From an uncultured Paraprevotella sp. (GTDB lineage: Bacteria; Bacteroidota; Bacteroidia; Bacteroidales; Bacteroidaceae), in NCBI GenBank assembly GCA_944320765.1, contig CALUIS010000008.1, positions 51,161 through 115,160 on the forward strand: a DNA stretch of 64,000 bases, read 5' to 3'. Below the pieces are notes generated by a model, which was not told the origin of the DNA, searched no databases, and saw only the letters and a program-made list of their open reading frames with translations. The first letter of the stretch is position 1; every line of letters starts with the position of its first letter. A program made the translations under genes and the position numbers. Shown one piece after another: positions 24,802 through 33,600 of the stretch.

Positions 24802-25427
24802 ACGTCTCCTCCCGCGTTGAAGCCTAAGTGGTGCTGGATGTAAGTGCGCATGATTCCGATGGCTTTCTCGTTCTCCCCGCCTTGGGGGATGATGAGGTCG
24901 GCATACCGTTTGGTGGGCTCTATGAATTCCAGGTGCATGGGCTTGAGTACGGCACGGTAACGGTCCACCACCATCTGCACGGTGCGTCCGCGTTCCACGA
25001 TGTCCCGTTCGATGACGCGGATGAGGCGTTCGTCCGGGTCGGCGTCCACGAAAATCTTCAGGTCCATCAGGTCGCGCAGCTCCTTATGGGCCAAGGCCAG
25101 TATGCCTTCGATAAGCACCACCTTGCGCGGCTCCACGTGCAGGGTGGGTTCCAGCCGGTTGCATTCCAGGTAGGAATAGGTGGGCTGCTCGATGGGCCGC
25201 CCGGCTTTCAGGTCGCGCACCTGCCGCACTAGCAGTTCCCAGTCGAAGGCCGACGGATGGTCGTAATTGATTTTCCTCCGTTCCTCCATGGGCATTCCGG
25301 TGGTCTCGATGTAATAGGAATCCTGCGGGATGAGTGCCACCTCCCCTTGCGGCAGGCTTTCGATGATTTTCCGGGCCACGGTGGTCTTGCCCGAGCCGGT
25401 GCCTCCGGCTATGCCGATGATGTACAT
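24798..25427 (-). CDS. udk: Uridine kinase
   Basis: A 209-residue P-loop kinase that phosphorylates uridine and cytidine in pyrimidine salvage. The Walker A motif GIAGGTGSGKTTVA is at residues 4-17. Family blocks NYDHPSAFDWELL, VVLIEGILAL, FVDADPDERLIRVIERDIVERGR and IIPQGGENEKAI are present, and the length is typical. First gene of the three-gene minus-strand operon; a -7 box lies 20 bases before the start. Confidence 0.95.
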   Translation of the reverse strand: MYIIGIAGGTGSGKTTVARKIIESLPQGEVALIPQDSYYIETTGMPMEERRKINYDHPSAFDWELLVRQVRDLKAGRPIEQPTYSYLECNRLEPTLHVEPRKVVLIEGILALAHKELRDLMDLKIFVDADPDERLIRVIERDIVERGRTVQMVVDRYRAVLKPMHLEFIEPTKRYADLIIPQGGENEKAIGIMRTYIQHHLGFNAGGDV

Positions 25428-25446
25428 AAGCGTTCCTTTTGAACGA

Positions 25447-25454
25447 CAAAGATA
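25447..25454 (-). promoter_or_regulatory. -7 box of the udk operon
   Basis: The minus strand reads TATCTTTG 20 bases before the udk ATG. Confidence 0.5.
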
Positions 25455-25531
25455 GCGGAAATCTTTTATATTCAGTTCCTATCTCAATTAAATTGATTAA
25501 GTTTGCAGGACAAAGCTAAAAAACAAAGAAG

Positions 25532-25831
25532 ATGGTAAAGCATATCGTATTGTTTCAGTTGGATCCGGAGATGGAAGCCGGACGGAAAGCGGAAGTGATG
25601 GAAGCGTTTAAGAGGGGGATTGAGGCCTTGCCGACCGAGATTCCCTTCATCCGGAAGATAGAAGTGGGGCTGAACGCCAATCCCGCCGAGAGTTTCGACA
25701 TCGCCCTCTACAGCGAGTTCGACACGATGGACGACGTGAGGGCCTATTCCGTCCATCCGAAGCACGTGGCGGTGGCGGCGTTGCTGAAGGATTGCAAGAA
25801 GGCCCGTTCATGCGTGGATTATGAGATTTGA
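25532..25831 (+). CDS. Dabb family (stress-responsive alpha/beta-barrel) protein
   Basis: A 99-residue ferredoxin-like-fold protein with the Dabb pattern: MVKHIVLFQLDPE at the start, IEVGLNANPAESFDIALYSEFDTMDDVRAYSVHPKHVAVA in the middle and a short C-terminal strand. Members form small dimeric barrels; most have unknown functions and some act in polyketide or aromatic metabolism. It stands alone before the histidine operon, with TAAGTTTG at 25498-25505 as a plausible -7 box. Confidence 0.85.
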   Translation: MVKHIVLFQLDPEMEAGRKAEVMEAFKRGIEALPTEIPFIRKIEVGLNANPAESFDIALYSEFDTMDDVRAYSVHPKHVAVAALLKDCKKARSCVDYEI

Positions 25832-25863
25832 GAAGCTATTTCCGTTGTTTTCTTCCAATTTTG

Positions 25864-25894
25864 TTGTGGGTGTGGCGGAAAAGTTTTATCTTTG
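25864..25894 (+). promoter_or_regulatory. Histidine operon promoter
   Basis: TTG at 25864-25866 and TATCTTTG at 25887-25894 with a 20-base spacer. It lies 19 bases before the ATG of the leader peptide. Confidence 0.6.
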
Positions 25895-25912
25895 TCGCAA
25901 ATAAGAGAGAAA

Positions 25913-25957
25913 ATGAAGAATATTGCCACACGTCATCACCATCATCCTAACGGTTGA
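25913..25957 (+). CDS. hisL: Histidine operon leader peptide
   Basis: A 14-codon reading frame, MKNIATRHHHHPNG, directly after a promoter and purine-rich AAGAGAGAAA. Four histidine codons in a row (25934-25945) are what a ribosome-mediated attenuator needs: when charged tRNA-His is scarce the ribosome stalls on them and changes the fold of the RNA downstream. The first structural gene, hisG, begins 114 bases after its stop. The match of codon content, position and a following terminator makes this a confident call by inspection. Confidence 0.88.
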   Translation: MKNIATRHHHHPNG

Positions 25958-25958
25958 A

Positions 25959-26034
25959 CATCGGTAGGCTGTGCTGCGTGTGCCAGTGGAATATAGGAGA
26001 TAGAGGCTTGCCGATGTGTCGGTGAGCCTTTTTT
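25959..26034 (+). promoter_or_regulatory. Histidine operon transcription attenuator (antiterminator and terminator)
   Basis: The terminator is AGGCT-TG-CCGA-TGTG-TCGG-TG-AGCCT followed by a T-run (26004-26034). CATCGG at 25959-25964, just after the leader stop codon, is complementary to CCGATG at 26011-26016, the 5' arm of the terminator. The two pairings exclude each other, as expected for attenuation. The antiterminator core is only 6-7 base pairs, so its exact extent is uncertain. Confidence 0.8.
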
Positions 26035-26071
26035 CATGGTTGTGGAATCCATTCATAAAAAAGATAAAGAT

Positions 26072-26923
26072 ATGCTTAGAATTGCAGTGCAATCCAAAGG
26101 CCGTCTGTATGAAGACACGATGGCTTTGTTGGCGGAAGCCGACATCAAAGTGAGTTCGTCCAAGCGCACCTTGCTGGTGCAGGCTTCCAACTTCCCGGTG
26201 GAGGTGCTTTACCTGAGGGACGACGACATCCCGCAGTCCGTGGCCAGCGGCGTGGCCGACCTGGGCATCGTGGGCGAGAACGAGTTCGTGGAGCGCGAGG
26301 AGAACGCCGTGGTGGTGCGCCGGCTGGGCTTCAGCAAGTGCCGCCTCTCGCTGGCCATCCCCAAGGCCGTGGACTATCCGGGCCTGGAATGGTTCGAGGG
26401 GAAGAAAATCGCCACGTCGTATCCCAACATCCTGCGGAAGTTCATGAAGGACAACGGGGTGGAGGCCGACATCCACGTGATCACGGGTTCGGTGGAAATC
26501 GCGCCGGGCATCGGGCTGGCGGACGGCATCTTCGACATCGTCAGCTCCGGCTCCACGCTGGTGAGCAACAACCTGCAGGAGGTGGCCATCGTGATGAAGA
26601 GCGAGGCGTTGCTCATCGGGAATCCCGCGATGGATGCGGCCAAGAAGGCCATTCTGGACGAACTGTTGTTCCGCATCGAGGCGGTGAAGAGCGCGGAGGA
26701 CAAGAAGTATGTCCTGATGAACGTCCCGTCGGACAAGGTGAAGGACGTGGTGGCTGTGCTGCCCGGCGCCAAAAGCCCCACGGTGATGCCTTTGGCGCAG
26801 GAGGGCTGGAGCAGCGTGCACACCGTGATTGACGAGTCCCGCTTCTGGGAAATCATCTCCCGCTTGAAGGAACTGGGGGCGCAGGGCATTTTGGTGGTGC
26901 CGGTGGAGAAGATGATTCTTTGA
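26072..26923 (+). CDS. hisG: ATP phosphoribosyltransferase, long form
   Basis: A 283-residue enzyme for the first step of histidine synthesis, joining ATP and PRPP. The start at 26072 gives MLRIAVQSKGRLYEDTMALL, the standard N-terminus. The PRPP-binding region is ADGIFDIVSSGSTLVSNNL, and the C-terminal ACT-like regulatory domain (KKYVLMNVPSDKVKDVVAVLPGAKSPTVMPL) makes it the long, histidine-inhibited form that does not need HisZ. It is preceded by the leader peptide and attenuator and followed after 30 bases by hisD. Confidence 0.95.
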   Translation: MLRIAVQSKGRLYEDTMALLAEADIKVSSSKRTLLVQASNFPVEVLYLRDDDIPQSVASGVADLGIVGENEFVEREENAVVVRRLGFSKCRLSLAIPKAVDYPGLEWFEGKKIATSYPNILRKFMKDNGVEADIHVITGSVEIAPGIGLADGIFDIVSSGSTLVSNNLQEVAIVMKSEALLIGNPAMDAAKKAILDELLFRIEAVKSAEDKKYVLMNVPSDKVKDVVAVLPGAKSPTVMPLAQEGWSSVHTVIDESRFWEIISRLKELGAQGILVVPVEKMIL

Positions 26924-26953
26924 TACGGTTAGAGAAGAAAAGGAGGCAGAAAG

Positions 26954-28249
26954 ATGAATGTGATACAATATCCGAAAAGAGAGGACTGGGACGGGCTGCT
27001 GAAACGTCCCGTGATGAATGTGGACACGTTGCGCGAGACGGTGCGCCGGGTGCTGGACGACGTGAAGGCGCGGGGCGACCAGGCCGTCAAGGACTATGAG
27101 CGGCAGTTCGACCACGTGGAACTGGAGAGCCTGGCCGTGACGGAAGAAGAGATGGAGGAGGCCGCAAGCCTGGTTTCGCCGGAACTGAAGCAGGCGTTGG
27201 AGCTGGCGCACGACAATATCTACAAGTTCCATGCGTCCCAGCACTTTGAGGCGGAGAAGGTGAAGGTCTGCGCCGGCGTGACGTGCTGGCAGAAGGCCAT
27301 CCCCATCGAGAAGGTGGGTCTGTACATCCCGGGCGGCACGGCGCCGCTTTTCTCCACGGTGCTGATGCTGGCCACCCCGGCCAAGATCGCCGGCTGCCGC
27401 GACATCGTGCTGTGTACGCCGCCCAACCGTGAGGGCAAGGTGCATCCGGCCATCCTGTATGCCGCCCGCGTGGCCGGCGTGAACCGCATCTTCAAGGCGG
27501 GAGGCGTGCAGGCCGTCGGGGCCATGGCCTACGGCACGGAGAGCGTGCCTAAGGTCTACAAGATTTTCGGGCCGGGCAACCAGTACGTCATGGCGGCCAA
27601 GCAGCAGGTTTCGTTGCACGATGTGGCGATAGACATGCCGGCCGGGCCGTCGGAAGTGGAGGTGCTTGCGGACGGGACGGCCAATCCGGTGTTCGTGGCG
27701 GCCGACCTGCTTTCGCAGGCCGAGCACGGCGCGGACAGCCAGGTGCTGCTGGTGACCACCGACGAGGCGTTGGTGGACAAGGTGCAGGCGGAAGTGGAAC
27801 GCCAGTTGGCCGTGCTGCCGCGCAAGGAGATTGCCGCGAAATCGTTGGCTAGCAGCAAGCTCGTCGTCGTGCGGGACATGGAAGAGGCTTTGGAAATGAC
27901 CAACCGCTACGCCCCGGAACACCTGATCATCCAGACGGCCGATTACCGGCAGGTGGCGGAAGGGGTGGTCAATGCCGGCAGCGTCTTCCTCGGCCCTTAC
28001 ACGACGGAGAGCGCGGGCGACTACGCCTCCGGCACGAACCACACCCTGCCTACCAACGGCTATGCCGTGGCCTACAACGGCGTGAACCTGGACAGCTACC
28101 ACCGCAAGGTCACTTTCCAGGAACTCACTCCGGAGGGCGTGCGTGCCATCGGGCCGGCCGTGGAACTTCTGGCGGCGGGCGAGCAACTGGATGCCCACCG
28201 CAACGCCATGGCCGTGCGGCTGGAATCGTTGAACCTTAAAACCGAATGA
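26954..28249 (+). CDS. hisD: Histidinol dehydrogenase
   Basis: A 431-residue zinc enzyme catalysing the last two oxidations from histidinol to histidine with NAD. Diagnostic blocks are [75 protein letters not shown] and the C-terminal [24 protein letters not shown] carrying metal and catalytic histidines. A good ribosome site (AGGAGG) precedes the ATG. The stop overlaps the hisC start as ATGA. Confidence 0.96.
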   Translation: MNVIQYPKREDWDGLLKRPVMNVDTLRETVRRVLDDVKARGDQAVKDYERQFDHVELESLAVTEEEMEEAASLVSPELKQALELAHDNIYKFHASQHFEAEKVKVCAGVTCWQKAIPIEKVGLYIPGGTAPLFSTVLMLATPAKIAGCRDIVLCTPPNREGKVHPAILYAARVAGVNRIFKAGGVQAVGAMAYGTESVPKVYKIFGPGNQYVMAAKQQVSLHDVAIDMPAGPSEVEVLADGTANPVFVAADLLSQAEHGADSQVLLVTTDEALVDKVQAEVERQLAVLPRKEIAAKSLASSKLVVVRDMEEALEMTNRYAPEHLIIQTADYRQVAEGVVNAGSVFLGPYTTESAGDYASGTNHTLPTNGYAVAYNGVNLDSYHRKVTFQELTPEGVRAIGPAVELLAAGEQLDAHRNAMAVRLESLNLKTE

Positions 28250-29295
28250 ACATGAAACCTTTGCAGCAATTAGTCCGACCGAACATCTGGGCGTTGAAGC
28301 CGTACAGCTCCGCCCGGGACGAATACAAGGGGGTGACGGCCTCTGTGTTCCTGGATGCCAATGAGAATCCTTACAACGCGCCTTACAACCGTTATCCCGA
28401 CCCGTTGCAGGAAGAGGTGAAGGCCTTGCTGGCCCCCATCAAGGGCGTGAGGCCGGAGCAGATCTTTCTGGGCAACGGCAGTGACGAGGCCATCGACCTG
28501 GTGTTCCGCATCTTTTGCGAGCCGAGGGTGGACAATGTGGTGGCGATTGCCCCCACGTACGGGATGTATAAGGTGTGTGCCGACATCAACGATGTGGCCT
28601 ACCGTCCGGTACTGTTGGACGAAGGATTCCGGCTGGATGCCGGCAAGGTGCTGGCCGCCACGGACCACCGCACGAAGGCCATCTTCCTTTGTTCGCCCAA
28701 CAACCCTTCGGGGAACGACCTGGAGCGTGGGGAAGTGGTCAAACTGATAGAGGGGTTTGACGGGATTGTCGTGATAGACGAGGCCTATTCCGACTTCTCC
28801 GTCCAGAAGCCTTTCCGCGAGGAACTGGACGCTTATCCCCACATCATCGTGCTCAACACCTTCTCCAAGGCGTGGGGCAGCGCGGCCATCCGCCTGGGCA
28901 TGGCTTTCGCGTCGGAAGAGATTATAGAACTATATAATAAGGTGAAGTATCCCTACAACGTGAACCAACTCACCCAGCAGCAGGCTCTGGAGATACTTCG
29001 GAAGCGGTTCGACGTGGACAAATGGGTGAAGATGATTCTCCGCGAGCGGCAGCAGGTGATGTCCGCCTTTGCGGAGCTTCCCGTATGCGAGAAAGTCTAT
29101 CCCACCGACGCGAACTTCTTCCTGGCCCGTGTCAAGGGTGCGGACACGGTCTACGCCTATCTGGTGAGGAAGGGGATTATCGTGCGTAACCGTTCGCGGG
29201 TGGAGCTTTGCGGCGACTGCCTGCGGGTGACCGTCGGCACGCCGCAGGAGGACAACAGCCTGCTGGCCGCCTTGCGGTCGTATAAACCGGAATAG
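28246..29295 (+). CDS. hisC: Histidinol-phosphate aminotransferase
   Basis: A 349-residue PLP enzyme of fold type I converting imidazole-acetol phosphate to histidinol phosphate. Key regions are LDANENPYN at the N-terminus, [34 protein letters not shown] with the cofactor-binding aspartate and tyrosine, and [16 protein letters not shown] with the Schiff-base lysine. A second ATG two codons downstream of 28246 is an equally possible start. It is translationally coupled to hisD. Confidence 0.95.
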   Translation: MNMKPLQQLVRPNIWALKPYSSARDEYKGVTASVFLDANENPYNAPYNRYPDPLQEEVKALLAPIKGVRPEQIFLGNGSDEAIDLVFRIFCEPRVDNVVAIAPTYGMYKVCADINDVAYRPVLLDEGFRLDAGKVLAATDHRTKAIFLCSPNNPSGNDLERGEVVKLIEGFDGIVVIDEAYSDFSVQKPFREELDAYPHIIVLNTFSKAWGSAAIRLGMAFASEEIIELYNKVKYPYNVNQLTQQQALEILRKRFDVDKWVKMILRERQQVMSAFAELPVCEKVYPTDANFFLARVKGADTVYAYLVRKGIIVRNRSRVELCGDCLRVTVGTPQEDNSLLAALRSYKPE

Positions 29296-29310
29296 GGAGG
29301 GCGTAAGACG

Positions 29311-30414
29311 ATGAAGAGAGCTTTGTTTATAGACCGTGACGGCACTTTGATTCGGGAGCCGGCGGACGAGCAGATTGACGCGTTTGAGAAACTGGAATTC
29401 GTGCCGGGCGTGATGCGCAACCTGGCGTTCATCCGCCAGCGGCTCGACTATGAGTTTGTCATGGTGTCCAACCAGGACGGGCTGGGGACGGACGCTTTCC
29501 CCGAGGACACGTTCTGGCCGGTGCACAACCTGATGATGAAGACGCTGGAAGGCGAGGGCGTGACATTTGATGATGTCTTGATAGACCGCAGCTTCCCGGA
29601 AGAGCATCTGCCGACCCGCAAGCCGGGGACGGGCATGTTGGGACGCTACCTGTCGGGGGATTACGACATGGAGGCCTGCTGGGTCATCGGCGACCGCGAG
29701 ACGGACGCGCAGCTGGCGTTGAACCTGGGCTGCCGGGCGTTGATCCTGAAACGGAAGGACGAGAATTCCTTTTCGGACGAGCATATCCGTTATGTGGACA
29801 GCTGGGACAGTATTGCGGAATTCCTTTTCGCGGGCGAGCGGAAAGCGCAGGTGCGCCGCACGACCAAGGAGACGGACATCGAGGTACGGCTGGATTTGGA
29901 CGGCAGCGGGCAGTGCGACATCCGCACGGGGCTGGGATTCTTCGACCACATGTTGGAGCAGATAGGCAAGCACGGCGGCATGGACTTGTATATCCGCACG
30001 CGGGGCGACTTGCAGGTGGACGAGCACCATACGATAGAAGACACGGCGTTGGCTTTGGGCGAGTGCCTGGCGCGGGCTTTGGGCGACAAGCGCGGCATAG
30101 AGCGTTACGGTTATTGCCTGCCCATGGACGACTGCCTGTGCAGCGTGGCTCTGGATTTCGGCGGACGGCCCTGGCTGGTGTGGGATGCCGAGTTCCGGCG
30201 CGAGAAGATAGGGGAGATGCCCACCGAGATGTTCCTCCATTTTTTCAAGAGCCTGAGCGACGCGGCCAGGATGAACCTGAACATCAAGGCGGAAGGCACG
30301 AACGAGCATCACAAGATTGAGGGCATCTTCAAGGCGTTGGCCCGCAGCCTGAAGATGGCCGTGCGGCGGGACATCCACCATTTCGAGCTGCCTTCGAGCA
30401 AAGGGGTGCTGTAG
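29311..30414 (+). CDS. hisB: Bifunctional histidinol-phosphatase/imidazoleglycerol-phosphate dehydratase
   Basis: A 367-residue fusion. The N-terminal HAD phosphatase (1-165) has the nucleophile motif FIDRDGTLI and [14 protein letters not shown]. The C-terminal dehydratase (about 185-367) has [32 protein letters not shown] and [18 protein letters not shown] with the manganese-binding histidines. It supplies two steps of the pathway in one chain. hisB is the last his gene here; hisH, hisA, hisF and hisI are not in the window. Confidence 0.96.
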   Translation: MKRALFIDRDGTLIREPADEQIDAFEKLEFVPGVMRNLAFIRQRLDYEFVMVSNQDGLGTDAFPEDTFWPVHNLMMKTLEGEGVTFDDVLIDRSFPEEHLPTRKPGTGMLGRYLSGDYDMEACWVIGDRETDAQLALNLGCRALILKRKDENSFSDEHIRYVDSWDSIAEFLFAGERKAQVRRTTKETDIEVRLDLDGSGQCDIRTGLGFFDHMLEQIGKHGGMDLYIRTRGDLQVDEHHTIEDTALALGECLARALGDKRGIERYGYCLPMDDCLCSVALDFGGRPWLVWDAEFRREKIGEMPTEMFLHFFKSLSDAARMNLNIKAEGTNEHHKIEGIFKALARSLKMAVRRDIHHFELPSSKGVL

Positions 30415-30442
30415 CGTAGCGGCTGAGGGAGGCACGTCCACA

Positions 30443-30470
30443 GTAGAGACGCGGTTAATCGCGTCTCTAC
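30443..30470. repeat. Palindromic hairpin GTAGAGACGCG after hisB
   Basis: GTAGAGACGCG at 30443-30453 and its perfect complement at 30460-30470 around GTTAAT. It lies 28 bases after the hisB stop and could stop transcription, though no T-run follows. I recall very similar GTAGAGACGCG palindromes recurring between genes in many bacteria, so it is probably a small dispersed repeat. Confidence 0.65.
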
Positions 30471-30636
30471 CATGCGGATGGCACGGGCGTGCACCCTCCC
30501 AACCGTTTTTCTTTATTTCGATAGTTTTTGTAGCTTGCAGACAAAAACAACAGGAAAAAGGACAAAAAACACAGCTCTTGTTTCCCCGTTTGGCGTACCT
30601 TTGCACTTATTCAAGTTTTTAACCTAAGTTCAATAT

Positions 30637-33600
30637 ATGAAAAAAGAACTATTATTTTCGATGTTGGCGGTGAGTGCGCTTTCGGTCCATGCCCAGCGGC
30701 AGATGGAGACGCTCGACCGCGGCCTTGTGGCGGTGAAGACCGCGTCAGGCGTTTTCACGAGTTGGCGTATCGACGGTACGGAGTACTATGACACTCAGTA
30801 TAACCTTTACCGCGACGGCACGCGGGTGAACCAGGAGCCGTTGGAGGTTTCCAACTTCACGGATCCGGCGGGTACGGAGTCTTCCACCTATACGGTGCGG
30901 GCCGTGGTGCGGGGCGAGGAGCAGGAGGCTTGCGAACCGGCCAAGGTGTGGAACCGGCAGTATCTGGAAGTCCCGATGGGGAAGGTCTATTCCCGCCGGG
31001 GGACGGACATCACGAAGGACTATAGCCTGAACGACGCCACGGCGGCGGACTTGGACGGCGACGGGGAATACGAGCTTATCGTGAAGCGGCTTTACAACAA
31101 CGAAGGGCTGTTCGAGGTGGACAACGACAGCGCGTACGCCTTTATAGAGGCTTACAAGCTGGACGGCACCAAGCTGTGGTCCATCGACGTGGGGCCGAAC
31201 ATGATCAGCAGCGGGCAGGTGGAACTGAACATCATCGCCTACGACTGGGACCGGGACGGGAAGGCCGAGCTGGCGATGCGGGCCATGGACGGCACCATCA
31301 TCTATGACGCGGAAGGAAACCGGCAGGCCACGGTGGGCAGCATGACGGCGAACTACCGCAATATGATTTCCCATAGTGCCAACCTGACTTACGCCACGGC
31401 GGGTGCCGAATACTTATTATATATGGAGGGTGCCACCGCCAAGCTTTATGGCGAGCCGATGGAGTTCCCCCTGAAGCGTCTGGAAAACGGGGAGACGGAC
31501 ATCAACGCGGCATGGGGAGACGGCACCGGCCACCGTTCCAACAAGTTCTTCTTCGGTGCGCCTTACCTCGACGGGCGGAACCCGAGCCTCTTCCTGGCGC
31601 GGGGCATCTATACGCGGCACAAGATGATAGCCTACGACATCGACCCGGCGACCCACAAGCTGACGGAGCGGTGGCGTTGGAACTGCAGCGACGGGGGCAG
31701 CCCCTGGTTCGGGCAGGGATACCATAACTATGGCATTGCCGATGTGGACTGGGACGGACGGGACGAGATTGTCTACGGCTCGATGGTCATCGACGACAAC
31801 GGCAAGGGGCTCTCCACCACCGGGCTGGGACACGGCGACGCCCAGCATTGCAGCGACTTCGACCCCTACCGCAAGGGGCAGGAGATTTTCGCCTGCAACG
31901 AGAACGCGCAAGGGGCGAACTACCGTGACGCCACCACCAGCCAGATTTACTACATGCACCATTACGGGCACGACTGCGGGCGTGCGATGGCCGGCAACTT
32001 CACCGACCAATATGCGGGAAGCCAAGCCGTGGCACCCGGCATGGGGCTGCTCAGCACCGTGACGGACAAAGTCCTGGACAGCGGCTCTGAGGGCATTGAC
32101 GTCAATTTCAGGATTTACTGGGACGGCGACCTCTGCTCGGAGACCTTGAACGGTGACGGGACGGAAGGCCCGGCCGTGGTGCACAAGTTCGGTTCGTGGA
32201 CACCCATCTTCACGGCTTCCGGCACGAAGCTGAACAACTGGACGAAGAACACGCCCTCCCTGCAGGCCGACATCCTGGGCGACTGGCGCGAGGAAATCAT
32301 CGCCCGCTCGGACGACAACATGTCCTTGCGGATTTATACGACGACGGTGGAAACGCCGTGGCGCATTTATACCTTGCTGCACGACATGCAGTACCGCCAG
32401 GCGGTGGCCTGGCAGATGTGCGGCTACAACCAGCCGCCCCACTTGAGCTACTTCCTGGGCGCGGCCGAGGGAATCACGGTGGCCCCGCCTCCGGTGATGA
32501 CCAACGGGCGCACGGAAGTGGCGGACGCCATCACGGCGGCGCAGGACGACCGGCATGTGCTGTTGGCCGATCCGGACGGGGGGACGGTCACGGTGGCCGA
32601 CGGCGCCTCGCCCTATATCCTGACGGTGAACGCCTTCTCGCACACCGAGGGACATGACAACAACGACAATATCACCACCAGCCGTTCGGAATACGTGCTG
32701 CAGGGCGGAAGCTTCGGCGGGGACATGCGTCTGGTGAAGCAGGGCGAAGGCGTGCTGACCTTTGGCGGCACCCAGGCTTATGCCGGGCCGACCGAGCTGT
32801 GGGGCGGCGTGACGAACTTCGACGGCAACCTGCCCGACAGCCGGGTATGGATGAACCGCTTTGCGGAACTGAACGCTTCGGGCGAGTTCGGCAAGGACAT
32901 CGAGATGGAGTACGGGGCCGTCCTCCGCGTGGGCGGCGAAGGGCAAGGCACGCTGCGGGCCGACAGCCTGGTGCTGGACTTCGGTGCGGTGGTGGAATTT
33001 GACTTGTATTCCGAGAACCTGCAGGCCGACGTGCTGACTCTGGGAAGCCGTCTGACGCTGAAGGAGTGCGGCTTGACGGGCGGTCCCGCTTATCAGGTGC
33101 CGGTGTTCCGCATGGTGCAGCATCCTCTTGCCGGGGAGGAACATGTGGCGTACGGAAGATACCATATCATGGATGTGCCGGAGGTCAAGGGCGACTTGTC
33201 GGAAGTGGTGGTCGAGGGCCTCTCCGGGTTGTCCGCGCACTTGGAGGCGGAAGGGGAGTCCGTTTATCTGGTGGTGGAAGACATGCGCGCTCCGTCCACG
33301 GTCTATTGGAACGGCACTTCGGGCCACAACGTGTGGGACTTGTGGAACGAAGCCAACTTCAGCAACGAGGGAGAGGCGGACAAGTTCGCGACGGGGGACG
33401 AAGTGATTTTCGACGACGCGGCGGAACTGGCCACCGTGTCGCTGGCCGAAGCGGTGGAACCCTCCGGCGTGGTGTTCAAGAACGAGGAGAAGACTTACAT
33501 CCTTACCGGCGCCGGGAGCATTGCCGGCACGACGGGGCTGACGAAGCACGGCGACGGCATGTTAACCATTGGCACGGCCAACACTTATACGGGCAAGACG

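Noticed and set aside
25886..28198. A 770-residue minus-strand open frame across hisG and hisD
   Set aside because: It covers two certain histidine genes and the leader in antisense and has a composition typical of shadow frames.
31417..33549. A 710-residue antisense frame within the PL11 gene
   Set aside because: No motif, no ribosome site, and the opposite strand encodes a clear lyase.
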